A stretch of DNA of 13,618 nucleotides from QHWK01 sp035315685 (GCA_035315685.1 DATFXR010000369.1:1-13618), one strand, 5' to 3'. Shown: positions 1 to 8,412, counted from the first letter of the stretch. Notes: generated by a model not told the origin, from the letters alone. Program-made: numbers and translations.

Positions 1-525
1 GAAGTGCTGACGATGCGCGGCCTCGTTCGCTACGTCGTGTTCTTCGTGATGAAGCTCAAGACCCGCAGCGGCGCGATTGCCGGGATTACGCATCAACCGG
101 ACGAGGCCTGGATGACGCAGATCGCGCGGAACGTCACCGCCGTGGGCGACGGCTGCCTGCACGGCATGCAGTACGTCATCCTCGATCGCGACCCGCTGTA
201 CACAGCGGGCTTCCGGCGGCTGCTGCGCGATAGTGGCGTCACGCCGCTGGTCCTGCCTGCCTGGAGTCCAAACTTGAACGCGTTCGCCGAGCGGTTTGTC
301 GAGTCAGTCAAGTCCGAGTGCTTGGACCGACTGGTGCTGCTCGGCGAAGAGCATCTCAGGATCGCCGTGCGCGAATTCGCTTATCACTACCATGAAGAGA
401 GGCCACAGCAAGGTCTCGGCAATGAGCTCATCACGCCACCGCCGACCGTGGCCGGCACAGGGCCGATGAAGTGTCGTGAGCGCCTCGGTGGCCTGCTCAC
501 GTTCTACTATCGAGAGGCCGCGTAA
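1..525 (+). CDS. DDE integrase-type transposase, C-terminal part (cut by left edge)
   Basis: The frame is open from base 1 and stops at TAA 523-525; the true start lies outside the window. The 174 visible residues are the end of an rve integrase-core transposase of a family common in Acidobacteriota. The second catalytic Asp is in the ILDRDPLY motif (codon 184-186) and the catalytic Glu is in PNLNAFAERF (codon 289-291), 35 residues later, the usual DDE spacing. The first Asp is expected a few codons upstream of the edge. The typical C-terminal pieces are present: HYHEERPQQGLGN, then CRERLGGLL and the terminal FYYREAA. No frameshift or stop is seen in the visible part, so this copy may be intact. 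The C-terminal end lies 53 bp from the stop of the convergent phosphatase gene. The same family starts again at 13458 in the same orientation. Confidence 0.9.
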   Translation, partial: EVLTMRGLVRYVVFFVMKLKTRSGAIAGITHQPDEAWMTQIARNVTAVGDGCLHGMQYVILDRDPLYTAGFRRLLRDSGVTPLVLPAWSPNLNAFAERFVESVKSECLDRLVLLGEEHLRIAVREFAYHYHEERPQQGLGNELITPPPTVAGTGPMKCRERLGGLLTFYYREAA

Positions 526-578
526 GCCGCAGATCGAATTTCTGCACACCACGGGACCGAATTATTGCGGACGGCGGA

Positions 579-3500
579 TCACTGCGGCCCTCGAATCTCG
601 CAAATGCTGAGGTTGTACCTGTCGTCGCTCGGCGCCGTATCCCCGATCGTCACCGTCGTGCCGACGGCGGCGACGGCCGTCGTGGTCCGCTGGACCCAGT
701 ACGTATCGCCGACGACGCTCGCCAGGTACTGATGGACCATCGTCTGGCCGGCATCGAGCGTCCGGGTGATCGCCCCGTCCCAATCGGTGCCCACGCCCAG
801 CACGATGGAATTGTTCCGCGTCGTCACGAGCGTCGCGCTCGGTGCGCCCGCGCTCGAGTTGCCGGATGCCGTCGCGCCAATCGCGCCCGACCCATTCGTC
901 CCCGACGTATCAACGTTCGTGAAGCTGACAACCGTCATCGATGCTACGACCGCCTGCGACAGCGTCGCGGTCACGGTCACGTTTGCGAGCGCAGTCGGCG
1001 CGAACGCTCGCCATATTTCAGCCGAACCGCTCTGTACATTCGTGCGCTGCACGAGCACCCAGGTAAGTCCCGCGCCGGCGACGTTCTTGACGGTCGTGTT
1101 CGGTCCGGAACGCCAATCGGTCGAGATGAACGCGAGCAGCAGTTCGTTGCCCGATGTCGTGGAGAACGTACCGGTGGCAAGCGTGCTGCTCCTGCTGGAC
1201 CGGTCGATCCATTTGACGGCGTCGATCGCCGGCGGTACCGAGACCACGTTTGACACCGTGACGGTCACGGCGGGCGCTGTGGCCTGGTTGCCGGCTGAGT
1301 CGCGGGCTCGGGCCGCGAGTGTGTGCGTGCCGTTGGCCGTCGTTGTCGAGTTCCAGTTCAAGGTGTACGGCGAAGCAACGACCTCCGCGCCGAGCGGCGC
1401 GCTATCGAGCAGGAACTGTACTCCGACGACCCCGACGTTGTCGGACGCCTTGGCTGAGATCGTGACATTGGTCCCCGAGGCGGTCGCGCCGTTCGCCGGC
1501 GCCGTCATCGAGATCGTAGGCGGCGTACTGTCGACATTGCCGACAATGACGGTCACCGCCGCAGCCGTCGTTTTGTTGCCGGCGGCATCGCGCGCGATGG
1601 CCGATAGCGCGTGGCTGCCGTTCGGCGTCGTCGTCGTGTCCCATGTGATTGTGTACGGGCTCGCCGTGACTTCCGAGCCGAAATTGGCACTGTCGAGCGT
1701 GAACTGTACGCCGGCGACGCCGACGTTGTCGGTTGCCGCAGCGGTCACGGCCGTCGTGCCGGACACGGCAGTGCCGTCGACCGGCGCCGTGATGGATACC
1801 GCCGGCGGCGCCGTGTCGTTAGTGACCGTCACCGTCACGACGGCTGACGTGGCGGTGTTGTTCGACGAATCTCGTGCGACGGCAGTCAGGTTGTGCGGTC
1901 CATTGGCCACGCCGACCGTGTTCCAAGCGATCGAATAGGGACTCGTCGTCTGCTCTGCACCGACGTTGACGTTATCGAGCTTGAACTGCACCCCGGCGAC
2001 GCTCACGTTATCCGACGCCGAGGCCGTCACCGAAACGGTGCCGGAAACGCTGGCGCCATCGGACGGCGCCGTCACGGCGACTGTCGGTGGGGTCATGTCG
2101 GGCAGGATGTTGCCGAACGCGGCCGTAAAGACGTCGTATGAGGTGGTGCCCTCGGTCCACGTCAGTCCGATCTGGTTGGCGGCGACGGCGGACCAACCGG
2201 CAATGAACTGGCGCGAATGGCTGCCGCTATCGGTCCCCGGAACCGCGGCCCAGGCGCTCCACCCGGTCCCGTTGTACTGCGTGGAGAGGATTGCGTTGGC
2301 CGCGTCCGTATTGATGACGAACAGCCACACGTTGAGGCCGTCGGTCGCGCCGAACAATCCCGCGCCGGACTTGAACGCCTGCCCGTTGCCGAAGGGCGGC
2401 GGCGCAGCCATCGACGTCCACGTGTTCCCGCCGCCGTTATAAGAGGCGGCGTCGACGCCCGTGCCCGCAGCATTCCGGCGGAAGACGTAAACCGTCGTCG
2501 CATCGACCGAGACGAGCGCCCAGTCGTTTTGGTCGATCGTCGCAGCGGTCGCGAAGACGTTCCCATCGCCCGGGGCCTGGCTGCCCACGGGGACCGCCGG
2601 CCAGGAGCCGTCGCCGTTTGATTTCTTGTAGCCCAGGTTGGTGAGGTTCGGTTCGCTCACGCTTCCGGGCGGGACGCACCCATACCCGCACGAGGCGCCG
2701 CCGCCGTTGTCGTACACCGCCAGCATGGCATCGCCAGCGAGCGGCGCGAACGCGAGCGCGTTGCTCTCACGGATCATGCTGTTGTCGATCACCGATACGG
2801 CGGAGAATCCGGTCGTCCACGTGCTCCCGGTGTCGGCGTTCGTCGACTTTCTGGCGTTCGCGTCGACTTCCTGTTGAAGGAGCGGTCCGGCCGAGTGCAC
2901 GTATTTGCTCCCTGAGATGCCGACCGCGACACCGCGAGGAAGCGTCCATATGGCGGCCGGCTCGTCGTGGTAATTCCATGCACCCCATGTGATGCCGGTC
3001 GCGGTGACGGTCGCGCGCACATGCGCGACCAGACCGTCCTGGCCGTCGTAGGCCATCGCGATTTCCGCATGCACAACGTCGACGGGATTGTTGTTGATGT
3101 ACGCGACGCCGAGAGCGCGACCGCCGCCCATGAAGCAGTTCGGACACCCTTGCGACACGGCGGTCGACGCGCCGGGACTGTCCGCGGCCGCGGTCCACGT
3201 GGACGTGGCGAGGTTCGGTCCTGACGAATGGAACGCCTTCACCACATGGTTGGTACCGCCTTGTGAGTCGGCGGCCGAGCTGAGCGTGAAGAGCCACCAC
3301 ACGCCGGCGTTCGCCGCAAACACCAGATGCGACTGGGCCGAATGGCCCGTCGCGTCTGCGAACGCTCCGGCAATCTGCGCGCCTACGCGGGCCGGCGGGG
3401 ACATAGCGGCCGAGACCGTGAACGCCACGCTGTTGCTCGACACGCCGTTCACGATGACAACGACCGGTCCAGTCGTCGCAGTGGAGGGGACCGGCACCGT

Positions 3501-5513
3501 GATGCTCGTGTCGCTCCAGCTCGATGGCGACGCCGCAAGGCCGTTGAAGGTCACCGTGCTAGTGCCCTGGGCGCTCCCGAAATTCGCGCCGCCGATGGTC
3601 ACAGCGGTGCCGGCGGGCCCCGAATTCGGCGTCAGCGTCGTGACCGTCGGCGCGCTCACCGTGAAGGTGACGCCGTTGCTCGCGGCTCCAAGCACGGTGA
3701 CCACGACCGGACCGCTGGCCGCGCCCGCAGGCACCTTCGCCGTGATGGTCGTATCGGTCCAGTTCGTTGTGCTTGCGATCGTCCCGTTGAACTGGACGCT
3801 GCTCGTGCCCTGCGTCGCGCGAAAGTTGAGCCCGGAGATCGTGACGGACGTTCCGGCCATGCCGGACGCCGGCGATAGCGCGCTGATAGTCGGCGCCGGC
3901 GCGATCGTCATCGACAGCTGCCGCTGAGCGACCATGCCGGGCGTCGTGTGGTCCACGGCCTGAACCGTGAACGTCGCGGCCCCGGCAGCTGACGGCGTAC
4001 CTGAAATGACGCCGGTCGCCGAGGCAAGCGACACACCGGCCGGCAGGCTCCCGGCCGCCAGGCTCCACGTATACGGCTTGTTGCCGCCGGCTGCGGCCAG
4101 CGTCTGCGAATATGGAGCGCCGACCGCGCCGTCCGGCAGGCTGGCGGTGGTAATGGAAAGCGGGGTCAGGGGATCCTTGAGGATGGTGAAGTAGTCACGG
4201 ACCGTGCTGGTGTTGTCGACGAAATGTGCGTCGAGGCGGCCGTCATTGACGTCCAGGACGAGCGATCCGAGGACGTTCAGCGAGACGAACATCGCCGGAT
4301 AATTGAGCGGGCCGCCGCCATTGAAGCCCGAGCTGCCGGCGACCGTGTACACCGCGCCCGCGTGCGGCGACGGAATCACGTTGGGCTTGCGATAGGCGCC
4401 CGTGCCGTCCTCGCGACCGCTGCCGCCGTCGACTTTCATGCTGTTGGTAAATGTGCTCGACGTTCCGTAGTGACCGTCGATGAGGAACGAACGCTCGTAC
4501 GAATGGCTGTGCCCAGACAAGACCAGGTCCACACCTGCCGCTTCGAGAAGCGGATTGGCATTCTGGCGCATCATCGTGAGCTCGTAGTCGACATCGGAAT
4601 CGTGCGATCCCTTGCTGTAGGGCGGATGGTGCCAGTACGCAATGATCCATCGCTGCGAGGTCGAAGCGAGATCGTTCTGCAGCCAGGTCATCATCGGGCT
4701 GCCCGCGGTGAGATCGACGTCGAAGGAATCGAGGCAGATGAAATGAATATTGCCGTAATCGAACGAGTAGTACGCCTCCGTTCCCGACGCGAGGCCCCCA
4801 GCCTGGGCGTTCTTCGGCAGGGTGAAGATGTCGTAGTACGGCCCCGTGCCGAGAGACGTATTGGCAATGTCATGGTTGCCGATGGTCGGCCAGAGCACTG
4901 ATTGGCGCAGCGTCGCGGGGAACATGTCGAAGACCGCGGCCTGGTACTCCGCGTCGGTCCCGCCGTTGTAGGCGTTGTCGCCGAGCATCAGCCACAGATT
5001 GGTCGGTGTCGAGCCGTTGAAGGCGTAAAACGCATCCCGCACCGATGCGGCGTTGGCATCGGACGTGCCGGAGTCGCCCAGCACCCACACGCGCGTCTGA
5101 ATCGGAGTGCCTGGTGCCGGCGATGTCAGGAAGAAATGATTCGAATCTCCCCCCTCGAGACGCACGCTGCTCGATCCGACGGCGTAGAAGTACTTCGTGT
5201 TCGGCACCAGACTCGTCAACGCGACCTCGTGCTCCGTGGTGGCCGTCGGTATCGTCGCCGACCAGATGAGATTGGCGGGGTCGGGGCCATAGACGACCTG
5301 GCTGTCGGTGGCCGTGGCCGTCCGCCAGCGAACGACGATGCTCGAGGGTGTGCCGAGCTGCAGATACGGACCGCGCGTGATTGTGCTCGATTGCGCGTCC
5401 AGTTTCGCCGACGTCCATTTCCGAAGGTGATGCCCGACTCCGCCCGAGCGCAGAAGCGTGCCGGCCAGAGCGGCGGCGAGCACCACGGCGACGATGATGC
5501 GAGCGCGTCTCAT
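579..5513 (-). CDS. Secreted purple-acid-phosphatase-like metallophosphoesterase with Ig/TIG repeats (1644 aa)
   Basis: An N-terminal hydrophobic segment (about residues 6-21, after MRRAR) should export the protein or anchor it. A fibronectin-III-like PAP N-domain (about 45-130) follows, then a metallophosphoesterase core (about 140-345) with all five PAP metal motifs: GDSG (D147), GDNAY (D179, Y182), GNHD (N213, H214), YWHH (H295) and GHSHSYER (H335, H337). This predicts a dinuclear-metal phosphatase or phosphodiesterase outside the cytoplasm. Next come a putative-Ig domain (about 450-537), two TIG/IPT domains (about 541-620 and 622-701), a Trp/Gly-rich, probably propeller-like region (about 705-1135) that I cannot assign, three Ig-like repeats (1141-1422) and an unassigned C-terminal domain (about 1428-1644). 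No PEP-CTERM or type IX sorting tail is evident. Most bacterial PAPs are about 400-600 residues, so this is unusually long. ATG at 5513 follows an AGGAG 8 nt upstream. It is probably cotranscribed with the TPR gene 20 bp upstream. The substrate is unknown. Confidence 0.92.
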   Translation of the reverse strand: MRRARIIVAVVLAAALAGTLLRSGGVGHHLRKWTSAKLDAQSSTITRGPYLQLGTPSSIVVRWRTATATDSQVVYGPDPANLIWSATIPTATTEHEVALTSLVPNTKYFYAVGSSSVRLEGGDSNHFFLTSPAPGTPIQTRVWVLGDSGTSDANAASVRDAFYAFNGSTPTNLWLMLGDNAYNGGTDAEYQAAVFDMFPATLRQSVLWPTIGNHDIANTSLGTGPYYDIFTLPKNAQAGGLASGTEAYYSFDYGNIHFICLDSFDVDLTAGSPMMTWLQNDLASTSQRWIIAYWHHPPYSKGSHDSDVDYELTMMRQNANPLLEAAGVDLVLSGHSHSYERSFLIDGHYGTSSTFTNSMKVDGGSGREDGTGAYRKPNVIPSPHAGAVYTVAGSSGFNGGGPLNYPAMFVSLNVLGSLVLDVNDGRLDAHFVDNTSTVRDYFTILKDPLTPLSITTASLPDGAVGAPYSQTLAAAGGNKPYTWSLAAGSLPAGVSLASATGVISGTPSAAGAATFTVQAVDHTTPGMVAQRQLSMTIAPAPTISALSPASGMAGTSVTISGLNFRATQGTSSVQFNGTIASTTNWTDTTITAKVPAGAASGPVVVTVLGAASNGVTFTVSAPTVTTLTPNSGPAGTAVTIGGANFGSAQGTSTVTFNGLAASPSSWSDTSITVPVPSTATTGPVVVIVNGVSSNSVAFTVSAAMSPPARVGAQIAGAFADATGHSAQSHLVFAANAGVWWLFTLSSAADSQGGTNHVVKAFHSSGPNLATSTWTAAADSPGASTAVSQGCPNCFMGGGRALGVAYINNNPVDVVHAEIAMAYDGQDGLVAHVRATVTATGITWGAWNYHDEPAAIWTLPRGVAVGISGSKYVHSAGPLLQQEVDANARKSTNADTGSTWTTGFSAVSVIDNSMIRESNALAFAPLAGDAMLAVYDNGGGASCGYGCVPPGSVSEPNLTNLGYKKSNGDGSWPAVPVGSQAPGDGNVFATAATIDQNDWALVSVDATTVYVFRRNAAGTGVDAASYNGGGNTWTSMAAPPPFGNGQAFKSGAGLFGATDGLNVWLFVINTDAANAILSTQYNGTGWSAWAAVPGTDSGSHSRQFIAGWSAVAANQIGLTWTEGTTSYDVFTAAFGNILPDMTPPTVAVTAPSDGASVSGTVSVTASASDNVSVAGVQFKLDNVNVGAEQTTSPYSIAWNTVGVANGPHNLTAVARDSSNNTATSAVVTVTVTNDTAPPAVSITAPVDGTAVSGTTAVTAAATDNVGVAGVQFTLDSANFGSEVTASPYTITWDTTTTPNGSHALSAIARDAAGNKTTAAAVTVIVGNVDSTPPTISMTAPANGATASGTNVTISAKASDNVGVVGVQFLLDSAPLGAEVVASPYTLNWNSTTTANGTHTLAARARDSAGNQATAPAVTVTVSNVVSVPPAIDAVKWIDRSSRSSTLATGTFSTTSGNELLLAFISTDWRSGPNTTVKNVAGAGLTWVLVQRTNVQSGSAEIWRAFAPTALANVTVTATLSQAVVASMTVVSFTNVDTSGTNGSGAIGATASGNSSAGAPSATLVTTRNNSIVLGVGTDWDGAITRTLDAGQTMVHQYLASVVGDTYWVQRTTTAVAAVGTTVTIGDTAPSDDRYNLSICEIRGPQ
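1248..2093 (-). repeat. Three tandem Ig-like repeats inside the phosphatase gene
   Basis: Units of about 94 codons start at residues 1141, 1235 and 1330 of the phosphatase. Each begins with a PP-(T/A)-(V/I)-x-(V/I/M)-TAP motif, followed by ASDNV- or ATDNV-like, GVQF-LD, SPY and ARD(S/A) motifs. They match the bacterial Ig-like domains often found as spacers in secreted proteins. On DNA the units are 1812-2093, 1527-1811 and 1248-1526. Confidence 0.85.
3411..3893 (-). repeat. Two tandem TIG/IPT domains inside the phosphatase gene
   Basis: Residues about 541-620 and 622-701 are two copies of a TIG/IPT immunoglobulin-like fold. Each has the signature P-x-(S/N)-G-xAGT-(S/A)-VTI, then a G-x-NF strand, and later V-x-FNG, TTITAKVP or TSITVPVP, and GPVVV. 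They sit between the putative-Ig domain and the unassigned beta-rich region and probably act as structural spacers. Confidence 0.85.
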
Positions 5514-5521
5514 ACACCAAA

Positions 5522-5526
5522 CTCCT
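5522..5526 (-). promoter_or_regulatory. Shine-Dalgarno of the phosphatase gene
   Basis: On the minus strand AGGAG lies 8 nt before the ATG at 5513, inside the 20-bp gap after the TPR stop. This fixes the phosphatase start and supports translation from a shared mRNA. Confidence 0.75.
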
Positions 5527-5533
5527 CGTGCGA

Positions 5534-6385
5534 TTAGCGCTGCGATCGGAGGGGCGGGTGGTCGAGTCTCGCAACATCGGCGCGCACTCGTTCGATGAGC
5601 GCGGACGAGGCGGCGTTCTGACGAATCCAGGGCGGCAGGGCGCGTGCCGCGGCCAATGCCGCCTCGTAGGCCCGACGCGCATCATCGAGCCGACCCGCGG
5701 CCTCGAGGATTTCGCCGCGCCGGGCCAGCCAGTTTTCCTTGCGCGCCGTCTGTGCCGACAGCACGTCGATGCGATTCAGGGCCGAGTCGTAGCGGCTCAT
5801 CTGCAACTCGAATTTGATCGCTTCGAGCTCGAGCGTCACGATCGGTCCTAGCCGGCGAATGCCGTCGTCGAGGCCGCGGACGGCCTCCTCGGCTCCCGAA
5901 GTCCCCAATAGTGCAATCGCCCGCGCTCGCTCGATGTAAAAATCGGGGACGGGCTTCTGCTGCAGCGCCTGCGTGAAGTCCGCTGCCGCTTCGCGGATCT
6001 GTCCAAGTCGGACCCGCGCGCGTCCTCGGAGGATCGCCGCGTCGATCCGTTGCGGCTGGCGCGACAGCACGCGGGTGGTGGCCTCGACGGCGCCGCCGGT
6101 GTTGCCCGTGTCGAGGCAGACGCGCGCGCGCACCAGCTCCGCATCGACGTTCGTCGACCCGAGTTGGCGGACGCGATTGAGGTCGCCGAGCGCCTTCTCG
6201 TAGTCGCGCACGATCCGGTACAGCTCGGCGCGCCTCGTCAGGAGATCGGCATTCGCGGGATCGCGGATGATCTGCGCGGTGAGTCGGGCGATTTGCTCGT
6301 CGAGTTCCGAGTGTGCGACCAGAGCGCCGGATCCGAGGAGCGTCGCGCCGGAAATGATCAGCAGCGCGCACAAACGTCGGACCAT
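5534..6385 (-). CDS. Secreted tetratricopeptide-repeat protein (283 aa)
   Basis: Residues 1-24 form a signal peptide (VRR, then a hydrophobic run from CALLII to ALV, probable cleavage after AHS or nearby), so the protein should act in the periplasm or at the envelope. The remainder is almost wholly helical. TPR-like helix pairs are visible around residues 45-75 (DLLTRRAELY, DYEKALGDLN), 80-110, 114-145 (AAILRGRARVRLGQ, EAAADFTQAL), 148-178 and 217-247 (WLARRGEILEAAGR, DARRAYEAAL). No catalytic motif is seen, so a scaffolding or protein-binding role is likely. ATG at 6385 has a near-perfect AGGAGG 7 nt upstream. The TAA stop at 5534-5536 lies 20 bp before the phosphatase start on the same strand, which suggests an operon with this gene first. 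The exact partner is unknown. Confidence 0.9.
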   Translation of the reverse strand: MVRRLCALLIISGATLLGSGALVAHSELDEQIARLTAQIIRDPANADLLTRRAELYRIVRDYEKALGDLNRVRQLGSTNVDAELVRARVCLDTGNTGGAVEATTRVLSRQPQRIDAAILRGRARVRLGQIREAAADFTQALQQKPVPDFYIERARAIALLGTSGAEEAVRGLDDGIRRLGPIVTLELEAIKFELQMSRYDSALNRIDVLSAQTARKENWLARRGEILEAAGRLDDARRAYEAALAAARALPPWIRQNAASSALIERVRADVARLDHPPLRSQR

Positions 6386-6392
6386 CGGCGAA

Positions 6393-6398
6393 CCTCCT
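6393..6398 (-). promoter_or_regulatory. Shine-Dalgarno of the TPR gene
   Basis: AGGAGG on the minus strand, 7 nt before the ATG at 6385. It is the strongest ribosome-binding site in the window and decides the start of the TPR gene. Confidence 0.8.
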
Positions 6399-6567
6399 GC
6401 GCGGCGTGAACACGGCGTCGACGCGGTCGGCTGAACGGCTGTCGGGAACCAGCTCGTGAGAGGCGCCGCGAGAATAGCTCACCGACGCGGCATGTGGAAG
6501 AGAAAAGTCGCCCGTTACGGTGCTTTTACTCCGCAGCTTCCGCACACTAACCGCACTTGTCCCCGGT

Positions 6568-6609
6568 GTGGCAGACAAGGTTCTGCCTCGAGACAGAAGC
6601 GTCTGCCAC
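6568..6609. repeat. REP-like inverted repeat (hairpin) between divergent genes
   Basis: GTGGCAGAC (6568-6576) is perfectly complementary to GTCTGCCAC (6601-6609). Inside it TTCTG (6581-6585) pairs with CAGAA (6594-6598), and the loop holds the palindrome CTCGAG (6587-6592). There is no T-tract on either side and the flanking genes diverge, so a terminator role is unlikely. It could be an extragenic palindromic repeat or an operator for one of the divergent promoters; one copy in one window cannot decide. Confidence 0.6.
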
Positions 6610-6647
6610 GGCGGCGCCAGTCGGTTGACTGTCCTTGCCGAAACCGG

Positions 6648-6676
6648 TTGCTGCGCGGTTCGCGCGCGCGCATAAT
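6648..6676 (+). promoter_or_regulatory. Possible promoter of the FTR1-like/propeller gene
   Basis: TTGCTG (6648-6653) and CATAAT (6671-6676) are separated by 17 bp and lie just upstream of the ATG at 6697. The -10 is a good match, the -35 matches only TTG. The leader would be only about 14 nt, which fits the absence of a Shine-Dalgarno. This is weak evidence. Confidence 0.3.
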
Positions 6677-6696
6677 TCGCGTCAACCCTTCAGCCG

Positions 6697-8412
6697 ATGA
6701 CCGACCTGTTCATCCGCACGATGGCGCAAGCTGTGGACGCCGTCTTGCCGCTCGCTGTCGGGTTACTCGCGTGCCGGGTGGCGGCGCGACGTCGAACCAC
6801 GCGCGCCGTCGCCCTCGCCGCGCTGGCCGCCGTTCCTGTCAGCTTCGTCGTCGTTTTCCTCGGCGAGCGCAGTGGCGTGCCGGCGCGTTGGCAGGCGGCC
6901 GTCGCCCTCGGTGCCGTTGCCGGGATGCTGGTACTGGTGCGTCTAATCTGGCCGGCCGACCCGTGCGATCCGATCCGTGAATCAAGCGGCCGCGCGATGG
7001 CGGCCGCTGTCGCTGCGCTCGTCATCGTCGCCAGGCCGGGCCAGCCGCTCGCGGCTTCCATCGTCGCAGCGGCGCAGCTCCGGTCGCTCGACGCGATGCT
7101 CGCAATTGCCGCCGGCGTGGTGTCGGCCGTCGCAATATGCATTCTCTCGACGACGGTGCTCACCAGACTGTCGCCCGACGTCTTCGCCGCCGCCGGCCGG
7201 TGGCTCGCAGTCGTTTTCGTCGCACAGAGTGTGGTCTTCGCCGTTCACCTGTGTGCAGAAGCCGGTATGGTCCCGTGGAGCGAGGCGGTGCACAGCGCTA
7301 CCGAGCCGTACGGGCCGGAAGGTGCCTACGGCCGCGGCTTCAGCTTTTTGGCGGCGGCTCTGCCAATCGTCGGCGCAACGGCCAGCGCTCGCCGACCGGA
7401 GGCGCGCAGGCGCTACGCCTGGCTCACGTTCGGCGCTGGCATCATTGTCGTCGCGGCGGCGATCGTCCACTCGGTCGGCTTCTTAAGGGGGACGACATCC
7501 GCGCTCCCGGGCGGACCGCTGGTCGGCGACGGCCCGACCGCGTCGGCATCGTCGCCGCGCGTTCTCTTCCGGCGGACGGCGCCCGGTTCCGACGACGGCC
7601 GGCTCACGCTGGCGGCGCTGGCGCAGTCGGGCATCGGCGCGCCGACGCTGCTCGAGCTCACGTGCGAGCGCGTGTCCTACAACGCCGGACGCGGTATCTG
7701 CCTGCATGCCGATCGCGGTGTTTTCAACACGTACACGGCGCTGCTCTTCGATCGCGACTTCCGCGTGAACCGGACGATCAAGCTTGCGGGGCGTCCGAGC
7801 CGTACGCGCATCTCGGCCGATGGACGTGCGGGCGCGATCACGGTGTTCGTCACCGGCCACGGCTACGCCGTGTCGTTCTCGACCAGGACGACGATTGTCG
7901 ACATGACATCGGGTGACGAGATTGGCGACCTCGAGCAGTTCTCGACGTGGCGCGACGGCGAACGTTTCCAGCAGCGTGATTTCAACTTCTGGGGCGTAAC
8001 GTTCGCACGTGACGGCAACATGTTTTACGCGTCGCTGCGCACGGGCGGAGCCACATACCTTGTGCGCGGAGATCTGGGACTGCGAAAACTCACGCTCGTG
8101 CGTGACAACGTCGAGTGTCCTTCGCTGTCACCCGACAATCGCTGGATCGCATTCAAGAAGCGCGTGCAAACCGACAAGGGGACGAGCTGGCGCCTGCACG
8201 TGCTCGATGTCGCCACACTCCGCGACAGGGCGATTACCGCAGAAGCGCGGTATATCGACGATCAAGTCGAATGGCTCGATGACCGCAACGTTTTATACGG
8301 CGTGCCGCGGCGCGGCAGCGCGATCAGCGACGTCTGGGTGGCGCCGATCGATGGGCCCGATTCCGGTCGGGTCTTTTTGTCTGAGGCCGAATCACCGGCC
8401 GTCATCCGTTGA
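6697..8412 (+). CDS. Membrane protein: degenerate FTR1-like permease region fused to TolB-like beta-propeller (571 aa)
   Basis: Residues 1-265 hold about seven or eight hydrophobic segments (roughly 10-27, 37-56, 65-84, 99-113, 135-152, 165-187, 213-228, 243-263). Their order, and the stretch LSPDVFAAAGRWL followed by HLCAEAGMVPW, resemble the end of FTR1/EfeU iron permeases (P-x-x-F-x-x-x-G, later H-x-x-x-EAG). The two REGxE iron-binding motifs expected in helices 1 and 4 are not there; the matching places read TMAQAVDA and LRSLDAML. Residues about 285-565 form a soluble domain with propeller-like strands, best seen in CPSLSPDNRWIAFKK, WRLHVLDVATL and DVWVAPIDG, typical of TolB/PD40 blades. 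Iron transport is therefore doubtful; a sensing or anchoring role is possible. ATG 6697 has no Shine-Dalgarno, but a later start would cut into helix 1. An intrinsic-terminator-like hairpin lies within the last codons, and the left end of a decayed IS follows about 50 bp after the stop. Confidence 0.85.
   Translation: MTDLFIRTMAQAVDAVLPLAVGLLACRVAARRRTTRAVALAALAAVPVSFVVVFLGERSGVPARWQAAVALGAVAGMLVLVRLIWPADPCDPIRESSGRAMAAAVAALVIVARPGQPLAASIVAAAQLRSLDAMLAIAAGVVSAVAICILSTTVLTRLSPDVFAAAGRWLAVVFVAQSVVFAVHLCAEAGMVPWSEAVHSATEPYGPEGAYGRGFSFLAAALPIVGATASARRPEARRRYAWLTFGAGIIVVAAAIVHSVGFLRGTTSALPGGPLVGDGPTASASSPRVLFRRTAPGSDDGRLTLAALAQSGIGAPTLLELTCERVSYNAGRGICLHADRGVFNTYTALLFDRDFRVNRTIKLAGRPSRTRISADGRAGAITVFVTGHGYAVSFSTRTTIVDMTSGDEIGDLEQFSTWRDGERFQQRDFNFWGVTFARDGNMFYASLRTGGATYLVRGDLGLRKLTLVRDNVECPSLSPDNRWIAFKKRVQTDKGTSWRLHVLDVATLRDRAITAEARYIDDQVEWLDDRNVLYGVPRRGSAISDVWVAPIDGPDSGRVFLSEAESPAVIR
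8354..8378 (+). terminator. Intrinsic-terminator-like hairpin inside the 3' end of the propeller gene
   Basis: GGCCCGA (8354-8360) pairs with TCGGGTC (8367-8373) with one G-T wobble around a 6-base loop and is followed at once by five T (8374-8378). It has the form of a Rho-independent terminator but ends 31 bases before the TGA stop at 8410-8412, so terminating there would give a message lacking the last codons. Confidence 0.5.

Noticed and set aside
766..1938. Long plus-strand open frame (390 codons) opposite the phosphatase gene
   Set aside because: It is antisense to the Ig repeats. Repetitive GC-rich codons leave the opposite strand open; its residues are a low-complexity Val/Ala/Thr mix with no domain, and the minus-strand protein is clearly real.
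3088..3927. Plus-strand open frame (279 codons) opposite the TIG region
   Set aside because: Same cause: the antisense of a repeat-rich GC-rich gene, with no recognisable motif or ribosome-binding site.
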